Source of the DNA: JAWLHA01 sp041690535
Lineage (GTDB): Bacteria; Pseudomonadota; Gammaproteobacteria; Thiohalomonadales; Thiohalomonadaceae
DNA length: 64,000 nt
Assembly: GCA_041690535.1 (NCBI GenBank)
Contig: JAWLHA010000016.1
Location: forward strand, 8,012-72,011
Direction of reading: 5' to 3'
Shown here: piece after piece, positions 43,088 through 50,342 of the stretch
Layout of the letters: every line of letters begins with the position of its first letter
Numbering within the stretch: position 1 is the stretch's first letter
Position numbers and translations under genes: made by a program
The notes under the pieces: generated by a model
Seen by the model: the letters and a program-made list of their open reading frames with translations, nothing else
Databases searched by the model: none
What the model was told of the DNA's origin: nothing

Positions 43088-43321
43088 CTCCAGGTACACA
43101 ACCTTCTCTGCTGGGTGGACGCCCTTGCGTTCCAACAACAGGCTTGCGCCTATCTGAACGGGAAGGAGCGAGCCCGCTCTCCCCGTGAAATCCTGGCGCT
43201 GTACAACGGGGAGTTTCTACCCGACCAGATGGAACACTGGATCCTGCCGCTCCAAGACCGCCTTGCCTCGCTCTCAAAAAAGCTGCAGCGAAACACGAGG
43301 ACAGCGGACAGCCGGGGTTAG
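43088..43321 (+). pseudogene. C-terminal remnant of a BTAD-domain regulator
   Basis: About 77 residues matching the end of BTAD regulators: VHNLLCWVDALAFQQQ, then ILALYNGEFLPDQMEHWILP and LQDRLASLSKKLQRN. The BTAD core pattern (cWVD-x-x-x-F, LY-x-G-x-F, W-x-LPLRDRL) is recognisable. Everything upstream (ATPase, repeats, winged helix) is absent or scrambled between here and the family M element. Because it overlaps in content with the BTAD part at 4740-4920, it comes from a second regulator gene, not the missing tail of the first. Confidence 0.65.
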
Positions 43322-43732
43322 CCCGGCCACCACCGAGCCGAACTCGTCACAGGAATGCGTGTCGTCCGCCGTCGCCGGAACAGGAATGGATTACCATTTC
43401 GAACCGGAATGGCGGTCGAATGCACCTCTCGTTACCATGGCAACTGGCCGATAGGATTGTTGACAGTTCCTGCTCCTGTCCAGTAAGTTCCGTCGCCAGC
43501 TTGGCAAGGGATGGCCCAAATATGACCCCACCGAGAAGGAAGCTCGTCGATCAGCCCTCTGCATCACTTCCTTTCACCTTTTTTGCGGTCGTCCAGAGAT
43601 CCCTGCAGCAAATACCCTTTCCGTGGTCGAGCGCTCAAGACTACGTCGTGCGCCGCTGTGCCGGACTACCCCACCAGTCGCCGAAATCGGCGGGGTGATT
43701 GCACAAGAAATCACAACGTCGACGGAGCCGTC
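43322..43732. other. Gene-free stretch before nifV
   Basis: No gene is visible. I looked for a sigma-54 -24/-12 promoter and a TGT-N10-ACA NifA site and did not find a convincing one. Confidence 0.5.
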
Positions 43733-44992
43733 ATGCCTTTTACCCCTGCAATCCCTGCCATAGTCATCAACGATACGACCCTGCGCGACGGTGAACAGTC
43801 GGCAGGTGTCGCGTTCCGCACCGAGGAAAAGTTGGCAATTGCCCGGCGGCTTGAGGGCCTGGGGATCCCGGAACTGGAGGTGGGCATCCCGGCCATGGGG
43901 GCGCAGGAGCGGGCCGATATCGAAGCCATCGCCAGCTTGGGATTGAAGTCGCGGCTGTTGGTCTGGTGCAGAATGCGGGGAGACGACCTGGCCCATTGCG
44001 GTGGACTGGGGGTGGGGATGGTGAACCTCTCGATCGCCGTTTCGGACCAGCAGATCCATCGCAAGCTCGGCAAGAGTCGCACCTGGGTGCTTCAGACCGT
44101 TTCCCGCCAAGTGGCAGCAGCCCGGGACTTGGGGTTCGCCGTCAGCGTAGGGGGCGAGGACGCTTCCCGCGCGGACCCCGATTTCGTCACAAGAGTGGCA
44201 GAGGCTGCCCAGCAAGCCGGAGCGCAGCGGTTCCGCTTCGCGGATACGGTGGGAATCCTCGAGCCCTTCAGCACCCGCGAGCGCATCGGCCGGCTCCGTG
44301 CGGCCGTGGATCTGGAGATTGAAATGCACGCCCATGACGACTTCGGGTTGGCCACCGCCAACACGCTGGCCGCGGTCCTCGGCGGGGCAACGCATGTGAA
44401 CACCACCGTGAACGGCCTCGGTGAACGCGCCGGCAACGCCCCCCTGGAGGAGGTGGTGCTGGGGTTGAAGCGCCTGTACGGTCTTGATCTGGCGGTGGAT
44501 TTGCGCGGCCTTCCCGCCCTCTCCCGAGAAGTGGCCCTGGCCTCCGGCCGACCCGTGGGGTGGCAGAAGAGTCTGGTGGGGGAGGGGGTTTTCACCCACG
44601 AGGCCGGCATCCATGTGGATGGGCTGCTCAAAGACCCCCTCAACTATCAAGGGGTGGACCCTGCCGAGTTAGGCCGCGCGCACCATCTGGTGCTCGGCAA
44701 GCACTCAGGGACCCGCGGCGTGATGCGGGCCTACGCCGAGTTGGGGATCGTCCTCGAGCGCCCACAGGCGGCTCTTGTGCTGGAGCGTGTGCGGCATTTC
44801 GTTACCTCCACCAAGCGTGCTCCCGGCGAGTCGGAGCTGTTGGCGTTTCACCGGGACCTCGATTCTGTCGGCGCGGCCTCATGCGCGCCGCCGATTGCTG
44901 AATCGCCGCCTGTATCGAGCCCGCCTGAGGTTTCCCGGGGTGGGATGGCCCCACGCCGGACCGCGGTGCCAAGAAACGGAGGTGCCGCATGA
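43733..44992 (+). CDS. nifV: Homocitrate synthase NifV-type
   Basis: A 419-residue enzyme of the LeuA/NifV family, condensing acetyl-CoA and 2-oxoglutarate to homocitrate, the organic ligand of the nitrogenase cofactor. Catalytic TIM-barrel signatures are DTTLRDGEQSAGV (metal-binding Asp and Arg), GIPAMG, VSVGGEDASRAD, MHAHDDFGLATAN (metal His) and NTTVNGLGERAGNA. The later communication region includes GVFTHEAGIHVDGLLK. The last 40 residues are a low-complexity Pro/Ser/Ala tail beyond the family's usual end. GGAG precedes ATG 43733. The stop overlaps the start of the murE-type gene by four bases, so they are translationally coupled. No other nif gene is in the window. Confidence 0.9.
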   Translation: MPFTPAIPAIVINDTTLRDGEQSAGVAFRTEEKLAIARRLEGLGIPELEVGIPAMGAQERADIEAIASLGLKSRLLVWCRMRGDDLAHCGGLGVGMVNLSIAVSDQQIHRKLGKSRTWVLQTVSRQVAAARDLGFAVSVGGEDASRADPDFVTRVAEAAQQAGAQRFRFADTVGILEPFSTRERIGRLRAAVDLEIEMHAHDDFGLATANTLAAVLGGATHVNTTVNGLGERAGNAPLEEVVLGLKRLYGLDLAVDLRGLPALSREVALASGRPVGWQKSLVGEGVFTHEAGIHVDGLLKDPLNYQGVDPAELGRAHHLVLGKHSGTRGVMRAYAELGIVLERPQAALVLERVRHFVTSTKRAPGESELLAFHRDLDSVGAASCAPPIAESPPVSSPPEVSRGGMAPRRTAVPRNGGAA

Positions 44993-46572
44993 GCCCCGAG
45001 CAGCGGTCCGGCGGCTGGCGACTGGCTGAGCTGCTTGAGGGGGTGGTCCCCGAAGGTGCACTGCATCAGCAACGCCTACAGTCGGTTGTGATCACCGCCC
45101 TTGCCTGCGATAGCCGCGAAGTTCGACCTGGAGCTCTCTTTCTGGCCCGCCGCGGCCGTCACGACCACGGCACCCGCTTCATCGCCGACGCCTTGGCGCG
45201 CGGCGCCGCGGCAGTGCTCTACGACCCCGACGGCGCGGTGCCCCTGCCGCCTGACACAGCGCGCAGCGTTCCGCTGCTGGCTGTCACCCAGCTCACCCAT
45301 CATCTCGGCACCGTCGCCGATCGTTTTCATCAGCACATGACTCGACGTCTCTTTACAGCGGCGGTGACCGGGACCAATGGCAAGACCACGGTGAGCTGGC
45401 TCGTTGCCCACGCGCTGCACGCAAGCGGACGACATGCAGGGTTGATCGGTACCTTGGGCAACGGCCTGGCGGACAATCTCACCCCCGGCAATCACACTAC
45501 CCCCCATGCCTGCGAGATCCACAATCTGTTGGCGGAGTTCCGTCAACAAGGGGCCCGGGCGATGGTGATGGAGGCCTCCTCCCACGGTATCCACCAGGGC
45601 AGGCTCAACCGGCTCGATTTGGACGTCGCAGTGTTCACCAACCTCACGCGGGACCACCTGGACTACCACGGCGACATGGAGGCGTATGGTCAGGCGAAGG
45701 AGCGGCTTTTTCACCACCCCCATTTGCGCGCAGCGGTGATCAACGCCGACGATCCCTGGGGCCGGCGCATCCTGGCAGGGCTCCCCGCCTCCGTGCAGGC
45801 CTGGTGCTACACCCTTGGAACCGAAATTCCGGAGCTGACCACGAACGCCGGGATTCGCCGAGTGCGGGCCCGGTGCCTGGAATCGAGCGCCGATGGACTC
45901 GTCCTGGAGGTGATCACGCCCCAGGGGGAAGGACGGATCGAAAGCCCTTACCTCGGGCGCTTCAACGCCTCCAACCTTCTTGCGGCCCTGGCCGTATTGG
46001 AGTGCGCGGGGTTGAGCCTCGATGAGGCCTGCCGCTGCCTCGCCGCGGCCCCGGCGGTGCCCGGGCGAATGGCGCGCGTCAACCACGAGGCACCCGTCGG
46101 GCAAGCGCAACTCCCAACGGTGGTGGTGGACTACGCCCACACGCCGGACGCGCTGGAGAACGCCCTGAGCGCATTACGTCCTCACTGCCGCGGCAACCTG
46201 ATTGTGGTTTTCGGTTGTGGCGGTGAGCGCGACCATGGCAAGCGTCCCCAAATGGGAGCGGTGGCGGCAGCAGTGGCCGACCATGTGTGGCTCACCGATG
46301 ACAATCCCCGCAGCGAGGTGGGGGATCGCATCATCGCTGATATTCGTGCCGGGATCCCCGCGGGCGTCAGAGTCAGCGTTGAGCGAGACCGCGCCGCGGC
46401 AATCGAGGCAGCCGTCTGGGAGGCAAGAGCGGGAGACGTGGTGCTGGTGGCGGGCAAGGGGCACGAAACATATCAGCAGATTGGCAGCGAGCGACGCCAC
46501 TTCAACGACGCCGAGCAGGCGCATCGGGCCCTGGCCCGACGCGCCGAGGCGAACGGAAGTGGGGGTCGATAA
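44989..46572 (+). CDS. murE: MurE-type UDP-MurNAc-tripeptide ligase
   Basis: A 527-residue Mur ligase that would add meso-diaminopimelate to UDP-MurNAc-L-Ala-D-Glu. The N-terminal UDP-binding domain (ITALACDSREVRPGALFLA) is followed by the ATP-binding central domain with GTNGKTT, ASSHGIHQGRL, TNLTRDHLDYHG and AKERLF (the carbamylated-Lys region). The C-terminal domain has VDYAHTPDALENAL and the DAP-selecting DNPRSE motif. All hallmark residues appear intact. It starts at ATG 44989 within the end of nifV. murE is usually in the dcw division cluster, which is not here, so this may be a paralogue; relocation is the alternative. Confidence 0.85.
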   Translation: MSPEQRSGGWRLAELLEGVVPEGALHQQRLQSVVITALACDSREVRPGALFLARRGRHDHGTRFIADALARGAAAVLYDPDGAVPLPPDTARSVPLLAVTQLTHHLGTVADRFHQHMTRRLFTAAVTGTNGKTTVSWLVAHALHASGRHAGLIGTLGNGLADNLTPGNHTTPHACEIHNLLAEFRQQGARAMVMEASSHGIHQGRLNRLDLDVAVFTNLTRDHLDYHGDMEAYGQAKERLFHHPHLRAAVINADDPWGRRILAGLPASVQAWCYTLGTEIPELTTNAGIRRVRARCLESSADGLVLEVITPQGEGRIESPYLGRFNASNLLAALAVLECAGLSLDEACRCLAAAPAVPGRMARVNHEAPVGQAQLPTVVVDYAHTPDALENALSALRPHCRGNLIVVFGCGGERDHGKRPQMGAVAAAVADHVWLTDDNPRSEVGDRIIADIRAGIPAGVRVSVERDRAAAIEAAVWEARAGDVVLVAGKGHETYQQIGSERRHFNDAEQAHRALARRAEANGSGGR

Positions 46573-46610
46573 GCGCCGGAAAGAAATTCACCCTGAATAG
46601 CTGTTCTGCA

Positions 46611-46757
46611 GGGTGAACGCATACTCACCCAAGGGCGACGTAAGTCCTTGAAAGCAGGTCTTCGGCCGCATGGATGGGTGCAAGGACGCACTTATGCCGC
46701 GAGAGGGCAGGATGCCCGAAGCGGCCGCGGCCGTCGAGCGTACATGGATGTATTTCA
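46611..46757 (+). mobile_element. Family M copy E1: left part, interrupted by copy E2
   Basis: Begins GGGTGAACGCATACTCACCC and continues through the core to GTACATGGATGTATTTCA, where copy E2 begins with a new terminal repeat. The right half of E1 is absent. Its core is nearly identical to E2. TTCACCCTG at 46588-46596 may be a further terminal-repeat scrap. Confidence 0.85.
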
Positions 46758-47020
46758 GGGTGAACGCATACTTACCCAAGAGCGATGTAAGTCCTTGAAA
46801 GCAGGTCGTCGGCCGCATGGATGGGTGCAAGGACGCACTTATGCCGCGAGAGGGCAGGATGCCCGAAGCGGCCGCGGCCGTCGAGCGTACATGGATGGAA
46901 GATGATTGCTCCTGCATAATCTTCACTCCCGACATCCATGTCGGTCGTATTTACAGCGTACCTGCTTTCAAGGACTTACGTCGCTCACAGCACGGCCGTG
47001 ACGTGAGTATGCGTTCACCC
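46758..47020 (+). mobile_element. Family M copy E2: reference full-length element
   Basis: 263 bases. Terminal repeats GGGTGAACGCATAC/GTATGCGTTCACCC are perfect over 14 bases. The subterminal arms (GTAAGTCCTTGAAAGCAGGT and its inverse) are nearly perfect. The GC-rich interior contains a CCGACATCCATGTCGG hairpin and GCGGCCGCGGCC palindrome. No transposase is encoded, so it is non-autonomous. The interior from 46789 to 46998 is identical to that of copy F. Confidence 0.9.
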
Positions 47021-47048
47021 TGCCGGAGGAGGCCTCCGCCTGGACAGA

Positions 47049-47558
47049 TTACCCCTCTTGCCCCTTGCGCTCGTTCCCCTCGTTGACCCGCAGCTTGCGG
47101 CCGAGGAACTCGGCGCCGTCCAGTTCGGCGATAGCCCGATCGGCACCGGCGGCATCCATCTCCACGAATCCAAATCCGCGCGGGCGGCGGGTGGCGCGAT
47201 CGGTCATGATCCGCACGGAGTGAACCTCCCCAAAGCGCGCGAACAGCTCGCGCAGCTGCGCCGGACTGGCCTTGAAGGCGAGATTGCCGATGAATACCGT
47301 TTTCGTCCCACCCGCTGGGGTGATTGCCGGGGCCGCTGCAGCGGGAAGCGTCGAGGCGGGCGTCGACGCCCCGCCCAGTGCCACCGTGGCCAGGCCGACC
47401 ACCAGGCCGCCGACAAGAAGACCGAGGGCGAACGCTGCGGGATGGCTCATTCCGGCGAGGGCCGACGCGGGCATGGTGAAGTAGGCGATAGCGGCCAGGA
47501 GAATGCTGATGATCAGAACGAGAAGCGCGGATTGGGTCGGAGAGAGATTGTGCTTCAT
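47049..47558 (-). CDS. Membrane-anchored RNA-recognition-motif protein
   Basis: A 169-residue protein with two N-terminal membrane segments (about 10-32 and 42-65), an Ala/Pro linker and one RRM domain (about 85-160). RNP2 is VFIGNL and RNP1 is RGFGFVEM, the aromatic positions needed for single-stranded RNA binding being kept. The C-terminus is short and charged. ATG 47558 lies eight bases after AAGGG; a GTG nine bases upstream is less likely. Topology would put the RRM on one face of the inner membrane, presumably cytoplasmic. The gene is bracketed by inverted family M elements E2 and F. Related membrane-RRM proteins exist in other gammaproteobacteria; the RNA targets are unknown. Confidence 0.85.
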   Translation of the reverse strand: MKHNLSPTQSALLVLIISILLAAIAYFTMPASALAGMSHPAAFALGLLVGGLVVGLATVALGGASTPASTLPAAAAPAITPAGGTKTVFIGNLAFKASPAQLRELFARFGEVHSVRIMTDRATRRPRGFGFVEMDAAGADRAIAELDGAEFLGRKLRVNEGNERKGQEG

Positions 47559-47788
47559 GTAGTACACCCTTTTCTATTTATGAGCGTCAAGGCGAGTGAG
47601 GAGTCCAAAAAGACAGACGCGATGTGTTGGAGTGACAGACGTCCGGCTGCGCACGAACCCGGCTCCACAAGGGGAGATTAGCCGAAGAGCGTGAGCCCGG
47701 TTAGGAGGAGTATATCGTGTTCGCAGCCAGGGCCCGACCTCTCTGACGCACCATTTTATCGGCCGCTCGCGCCCTCTGCACGGCAGCA
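47559..47788. other. Upstream region of the RRM gene
   Basis: Contains the RRM gene's ribosome-binding site and presumably its promoter; no operator or other gene is recognisable. Confidence 0.4.
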
Positions 47789-48051
47789 GGGTACACGCAT
47801 ACTAACGTCGCGGCCGTGCTGTGAGCGACGTAAGTCCTTGAAAGCAGGTACGCTGTAAATACGACCGACATGGATGTCGGGAGTGAAGATTATGCAGGAG
47901 CAATCATCTTCCATCCATGTACGCTCGACGGCCGCGGCCGCTTCGGGCATCCTGCCCTCTCGCGGCATAAGTGCGTCCTTGCACCCATCCATGCGGCCGA
48001 CGACCTGCTTTCAAGGACTTGCATCACTCTCTGGTAAGTATGCGTTTACCC
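47789..48051 (-). mobile_element. Family M copy F: full-length, inverted relative to E2
   Basis: 263 bases in the opposite orientation to E2. Hand comparison shows the 210 bases 47811-48020 identical to the inverse of 46789-46998, while the tips carry 9 differences in 53 bases. TGCACGGCAGC occurs just left (47777-47787) and two bases right (48054-48064), an 11-bp likely target duplication. Confidence 0.9.
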
Positions 48052-48126
48052 TATGCACGGCAGCGGGTCGATTCGTTCGGTGCGCCAGGACTTGTATACT
48101 GCCAACATTCGCCGGAGGAGAGGACA

Positions 48127-48462
48127 TTGATACTCAACATCATCATCGACGAACAGCATCACGGCGTGGCTGTAACCGCGGAGTTCTTGCGCGAGGCGGA
48201 GGAGTTCTTCGCCAGGATGGATCGCGACCTGGATCAGGGGTGGCAGATGAGCCGCGAATGGGTCGAGCATCCCACGACGCTTCAACGCTGCCAGATCGCC
48301 GCCGAAAAGCTGATGACCGCGGTGGAGGCCCAGGAGCGTCCGCTGGCGATGATGATGGCCGGTTACATTCTCTCCCGCATGCCGGAAGTCGATACCGTCC
48401 GCGTCGGCAGCGACGGTGAGATCCAGGAGACCACCTTTCACCAAAGGGGGGTGGCGCGGTGA
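48127..48462 (+). CDS. Small conserved-looking protein of unknown function (first of a pair)
   Basis: A 111-residue soluble, mostly helical protein beginning ILNIIIDEQHHGVAVTAEFL. I do not recognise a family. The start is TTG at 48127, supported by GGAGGAGAGG upstream and the absence of an in-frame ATG before the conserved-looking beginning. Its stop overlaps the GTG start of the next gene (GTGA), so the two are translationally coupled and probably act together. A family M element ends 75 bases upstream. Confidence 0.65.
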   Translation: MILNIIIDEQHHGVAVTAEFLREAEEFFARMDRDLDQGWQMSREWVEHPTTLQRCQIAAEKLMTAVEAQERPLAMMMAGYILSRMPEVDTVRVGSDGEIQETTFHQRGVAR

Positions 48463-48836
48463 GCGAACGGGGCAAACTGCTGGCCTTCGTCGAGTTGGGC
48501 GGTTACCCCGACTTCTCCCCCCTGTACCGGCGTCTGGGCTACCGGGTGGAAGTGCTCACCTCCGGTCGCAAGGCCATTGCCTCCATCAAGAAGGAGGTGC
48601 CCGCGGTGCTGGTGGGTGAGTTCAACTATCAGCGGGACTTTCGCGATCGCACCAGTGCCCTCGAATCGGTGTTGGCCATGGTCCATGGGGCCACCGGGGT
48701 GAAGGTGGTGATTTTCTATCATCGCGAAGCGGAGGAGCCGCTGGAGCGGCTCCGGACCCGTTTCGGGTTCATCCAGCCGCTGCCCTATCCCATCACGGAA
48801 GAGGCCCTGGAGGCACACCTGCGACAAACGACCTAG
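48459..48836 (+). CDS. Small receiver-like protein of unknown function (second of the pair)
   Basis: A 125-residue protein with alternating beta strands and helices (KLLAFVELGGYPDFSPLYRR, RVEVLTSGRKAIASIKKEVP, AVLVGEFNY), reminiscent of a response-regulator receiver fold. No phosphoacceptor Asp occurs at the expected place (VLVGEFNY). GTG start at 48459 overlaps the previous stop. Its own stop codon TAG is formed by bases 48834-48836 of the family P repeat that follows, so the insertion set the present C-terminus. Function unknown. Confidence 0.65.
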   Translation: MSERGKLLAFVELGGYPDFSPLYRRLGYRVEVLTSGRKAIASIKKEVPAVLVGEFNYQRDFRDRTSALESVLAMVHGATGVKVVIFYHREAEEPLERLRTRFGFIQPLPYPITEEALEAHLRQTT

Positions 48837-49023
48837 AGCACCGAACAGGTAAACGGAAAGATCGCCAATCGCAGCCAAATTGCGCCGCAGGTGGCGGGGG
48901 CAGCGAACCGAGGTAGGGTGGATAAGCGCAGCGCATCCACCGTGCGGCGTCGAATTGGTGGATGCGCTGCGCTTATCCACCCTACATGTTGGGCACGTCG
49001 GATTTATCTGTTCGGTGCTCTAG
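48833..49023 (+). repeat. Family P palindromic repeat, copy P4
   Basis: 191 bases with intact ends CTAGAGCACCGAACAG and CTGTTCGGTGCTCTAG. Perfect inner arms lie at 48913-48941 and 48957-48985. The 15-base centre between them (GTGCGGCGTCGAATT) is, with one mismatch, the reverse complement of the centre in P1, while flanks keep the same orientation. Confidence 0.9.
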
Positions 49024-49063
49024 AGAGTCCCGGCCCGGAGGCACCACGCGCCTCAAATCTGCC

Positions 49064-50218
49064 TCACAGCGACAGGACCGCCAGCGGCACATACATCTCC
49101 TGCGCACTGCCCCCCCCGTGGACGCCCACCTGCGAGAAGGGCCTTTCGTTGATGAGCCTGTCACGGATCACCCAGCTGCCCTTCATCATCAGCACGTAGT
49201 CACCGATGCGTTGGGCAAGGCGCGGGTCCGGGGGGCCCAGGCCGAACCACCCCTCGTCGATGAGCTGGTCGCACTCGAACAGCTCGCAACACGCGGACAG
49301 CTCGCTGCGCACATAGCTCAGGAACTGCTCACGACGGGTGGCCCGGACGAAGCAGAAGGCCGCGCGCGGTTCACCGCACAACGGAATGGCCAGGGTCTGG
49401 GCCAGCGCAAGGTGCTCCTCCACGCGGATGATGTGACGGTGGTTATCTACGAACCCGTGGTCGGCGGTGATGATCACGGTGGCGTCGGCGCCTGCACTCT
49501 GCTCGAGGAAGCCGGCGAAGGCCGCATCGAGGGCATGGAGATGGGCCGCGGCGGCGCGGCTTCCGATCCCGTGCTCATGGGCCAGGCGGTCCAGCTCGCT
49601 CCAATAGGCAAACAGGTAGAGAGGCCCCTCCTGCTGAAGCAGGGTTTGTATCGTCCCGAAAAACTCCCCCATGGTGTGGAACCCGTGGCGCTCGGAAGGC
49701 CCGACACTGAGGCGGCTGTATTCCGAATGAACCACGGCGGCAGGGCTCACGGCATGAGAGGGGACCTTGATGCGCTCGGCGAACGGCCCGGCGCCCAGAA
49801 GCTGACCGGGTGAGACGCCCACCTCCCCGTAGGAGCCCCCGCCGAGGCGGGGACGAAAGGGCAGCACCGCGGCGACGCTGCCCAGTTCCCGGAACCAGGT
49901 GAACCAGCCGGTGATGGCATGCTGCTGCGGGGCCATCCCCGTGTGGTAGGTGGTGATCGCGGTGGCGGTGGTGGAGGGAAAGACGGTGGTGATGCGGCCC
50001 GCCAGGTGGCGCGCCAGGAGCGTATCGGGCTGGGTCTTGAGGAAGTCGTAGCCGAGGCCGTCGATGACCACCAACACGATGCGGCGGGAGGCCAGCCGCC
50101 CATCGAGACCCGGAAGGGGGGGATAGATCCCGGGCTCGGCCCCGAGGGCTTGCCCAATGCTGCTCATTATGTTGACAATGCAGCCCTGCTGATAGTCGGG
50201 ACGGATAAAGGAAGGCAT
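49064..50218 (-). CDS. Alkaline-phosphatase-superfamily phosphodiesterase/nucleotide pyrophosphatase
   Basis: A 384-residue enzyme of the type I phosphodiesterase/NPP family. Metal site motifs: VLVVIDGLGYDFL (first Asp), then FPSTTATAITTYHTG with the nucleophilic Thr/Ser region, SELDRLAHEHG, and TADHGFVDN with Asp and His ligands near the end. No signal peptide is obvious, suggesting a cytoplasmic enzyme. ATG 50218 lacks a strong ribosome-binding site; an in-frame ATG 33 bases upstream is no better. The substrate could be a phosphodiester or phosphonate and cannot be told from sequence. Divergent from the small barrel gene. Confidence 0.85.
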   Translation of the reverse strand: MPSFIRPDYQQGCIVNIMSSIGQALGAEPGIYPPLPGLDGRLASRRIVLVVIDGLGYDFLKTQPDTLLARHLAGRITTVFPSTTATAITTYHTGMAPQQHAITGWFTWFRELGSVAAVLPFRPRLGGGSYGEVGVSPGQLLGAGPFAERIKVPSHAVSPAAVVHSEYSRLSVGPSERHGFHTMGEFFGTIQTLLQQEGPLYLFAYWSELDRLAHEHGIGSRAAAAHLHALDAAFAGFLEQSAGADATVIITADHGFVDNHRHIIRVEEHLALAQTLAIPLCGEPRAAFCFVRATRREQFLSYVRSELSACCELFECDQLIDEGWFGLGPPDPRLAQRIGDYVLMMKGSWVIRDRLINERPFSQVGVHGGGSAQEMYVPLAVLSL

Positions 50219-50342
50219 CGTTTTTTCGACTGCAGTGGTTGACCAAAGCATAGCAACGGGGCCCGATTGACAGAAATCGTCCGGAGTTCCCGGGTTTTGA
50301 CACTATCCTTTTTGTTTTCGTTTGGTCCGTAGGGAAAACGGC

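Noticed and set aside
43322..43732. Sigma-54 or NifA-dependent promoter for nifV
   Set aside because: No TGGC-N9-TGC with acceptable spacing and no TGT-N10-ACA was found by eye.
46817..47020. A recurring open frame inside family M copies (MDGCKDALMPREG...)
   Set aside because: The frame recurs because the DNA repeats. It lacks a ribosome-binding site, is broken or frame-shifted in copies D and H, and shows no excess of silent changes; the conserved feature is the inverted-repeat structure.
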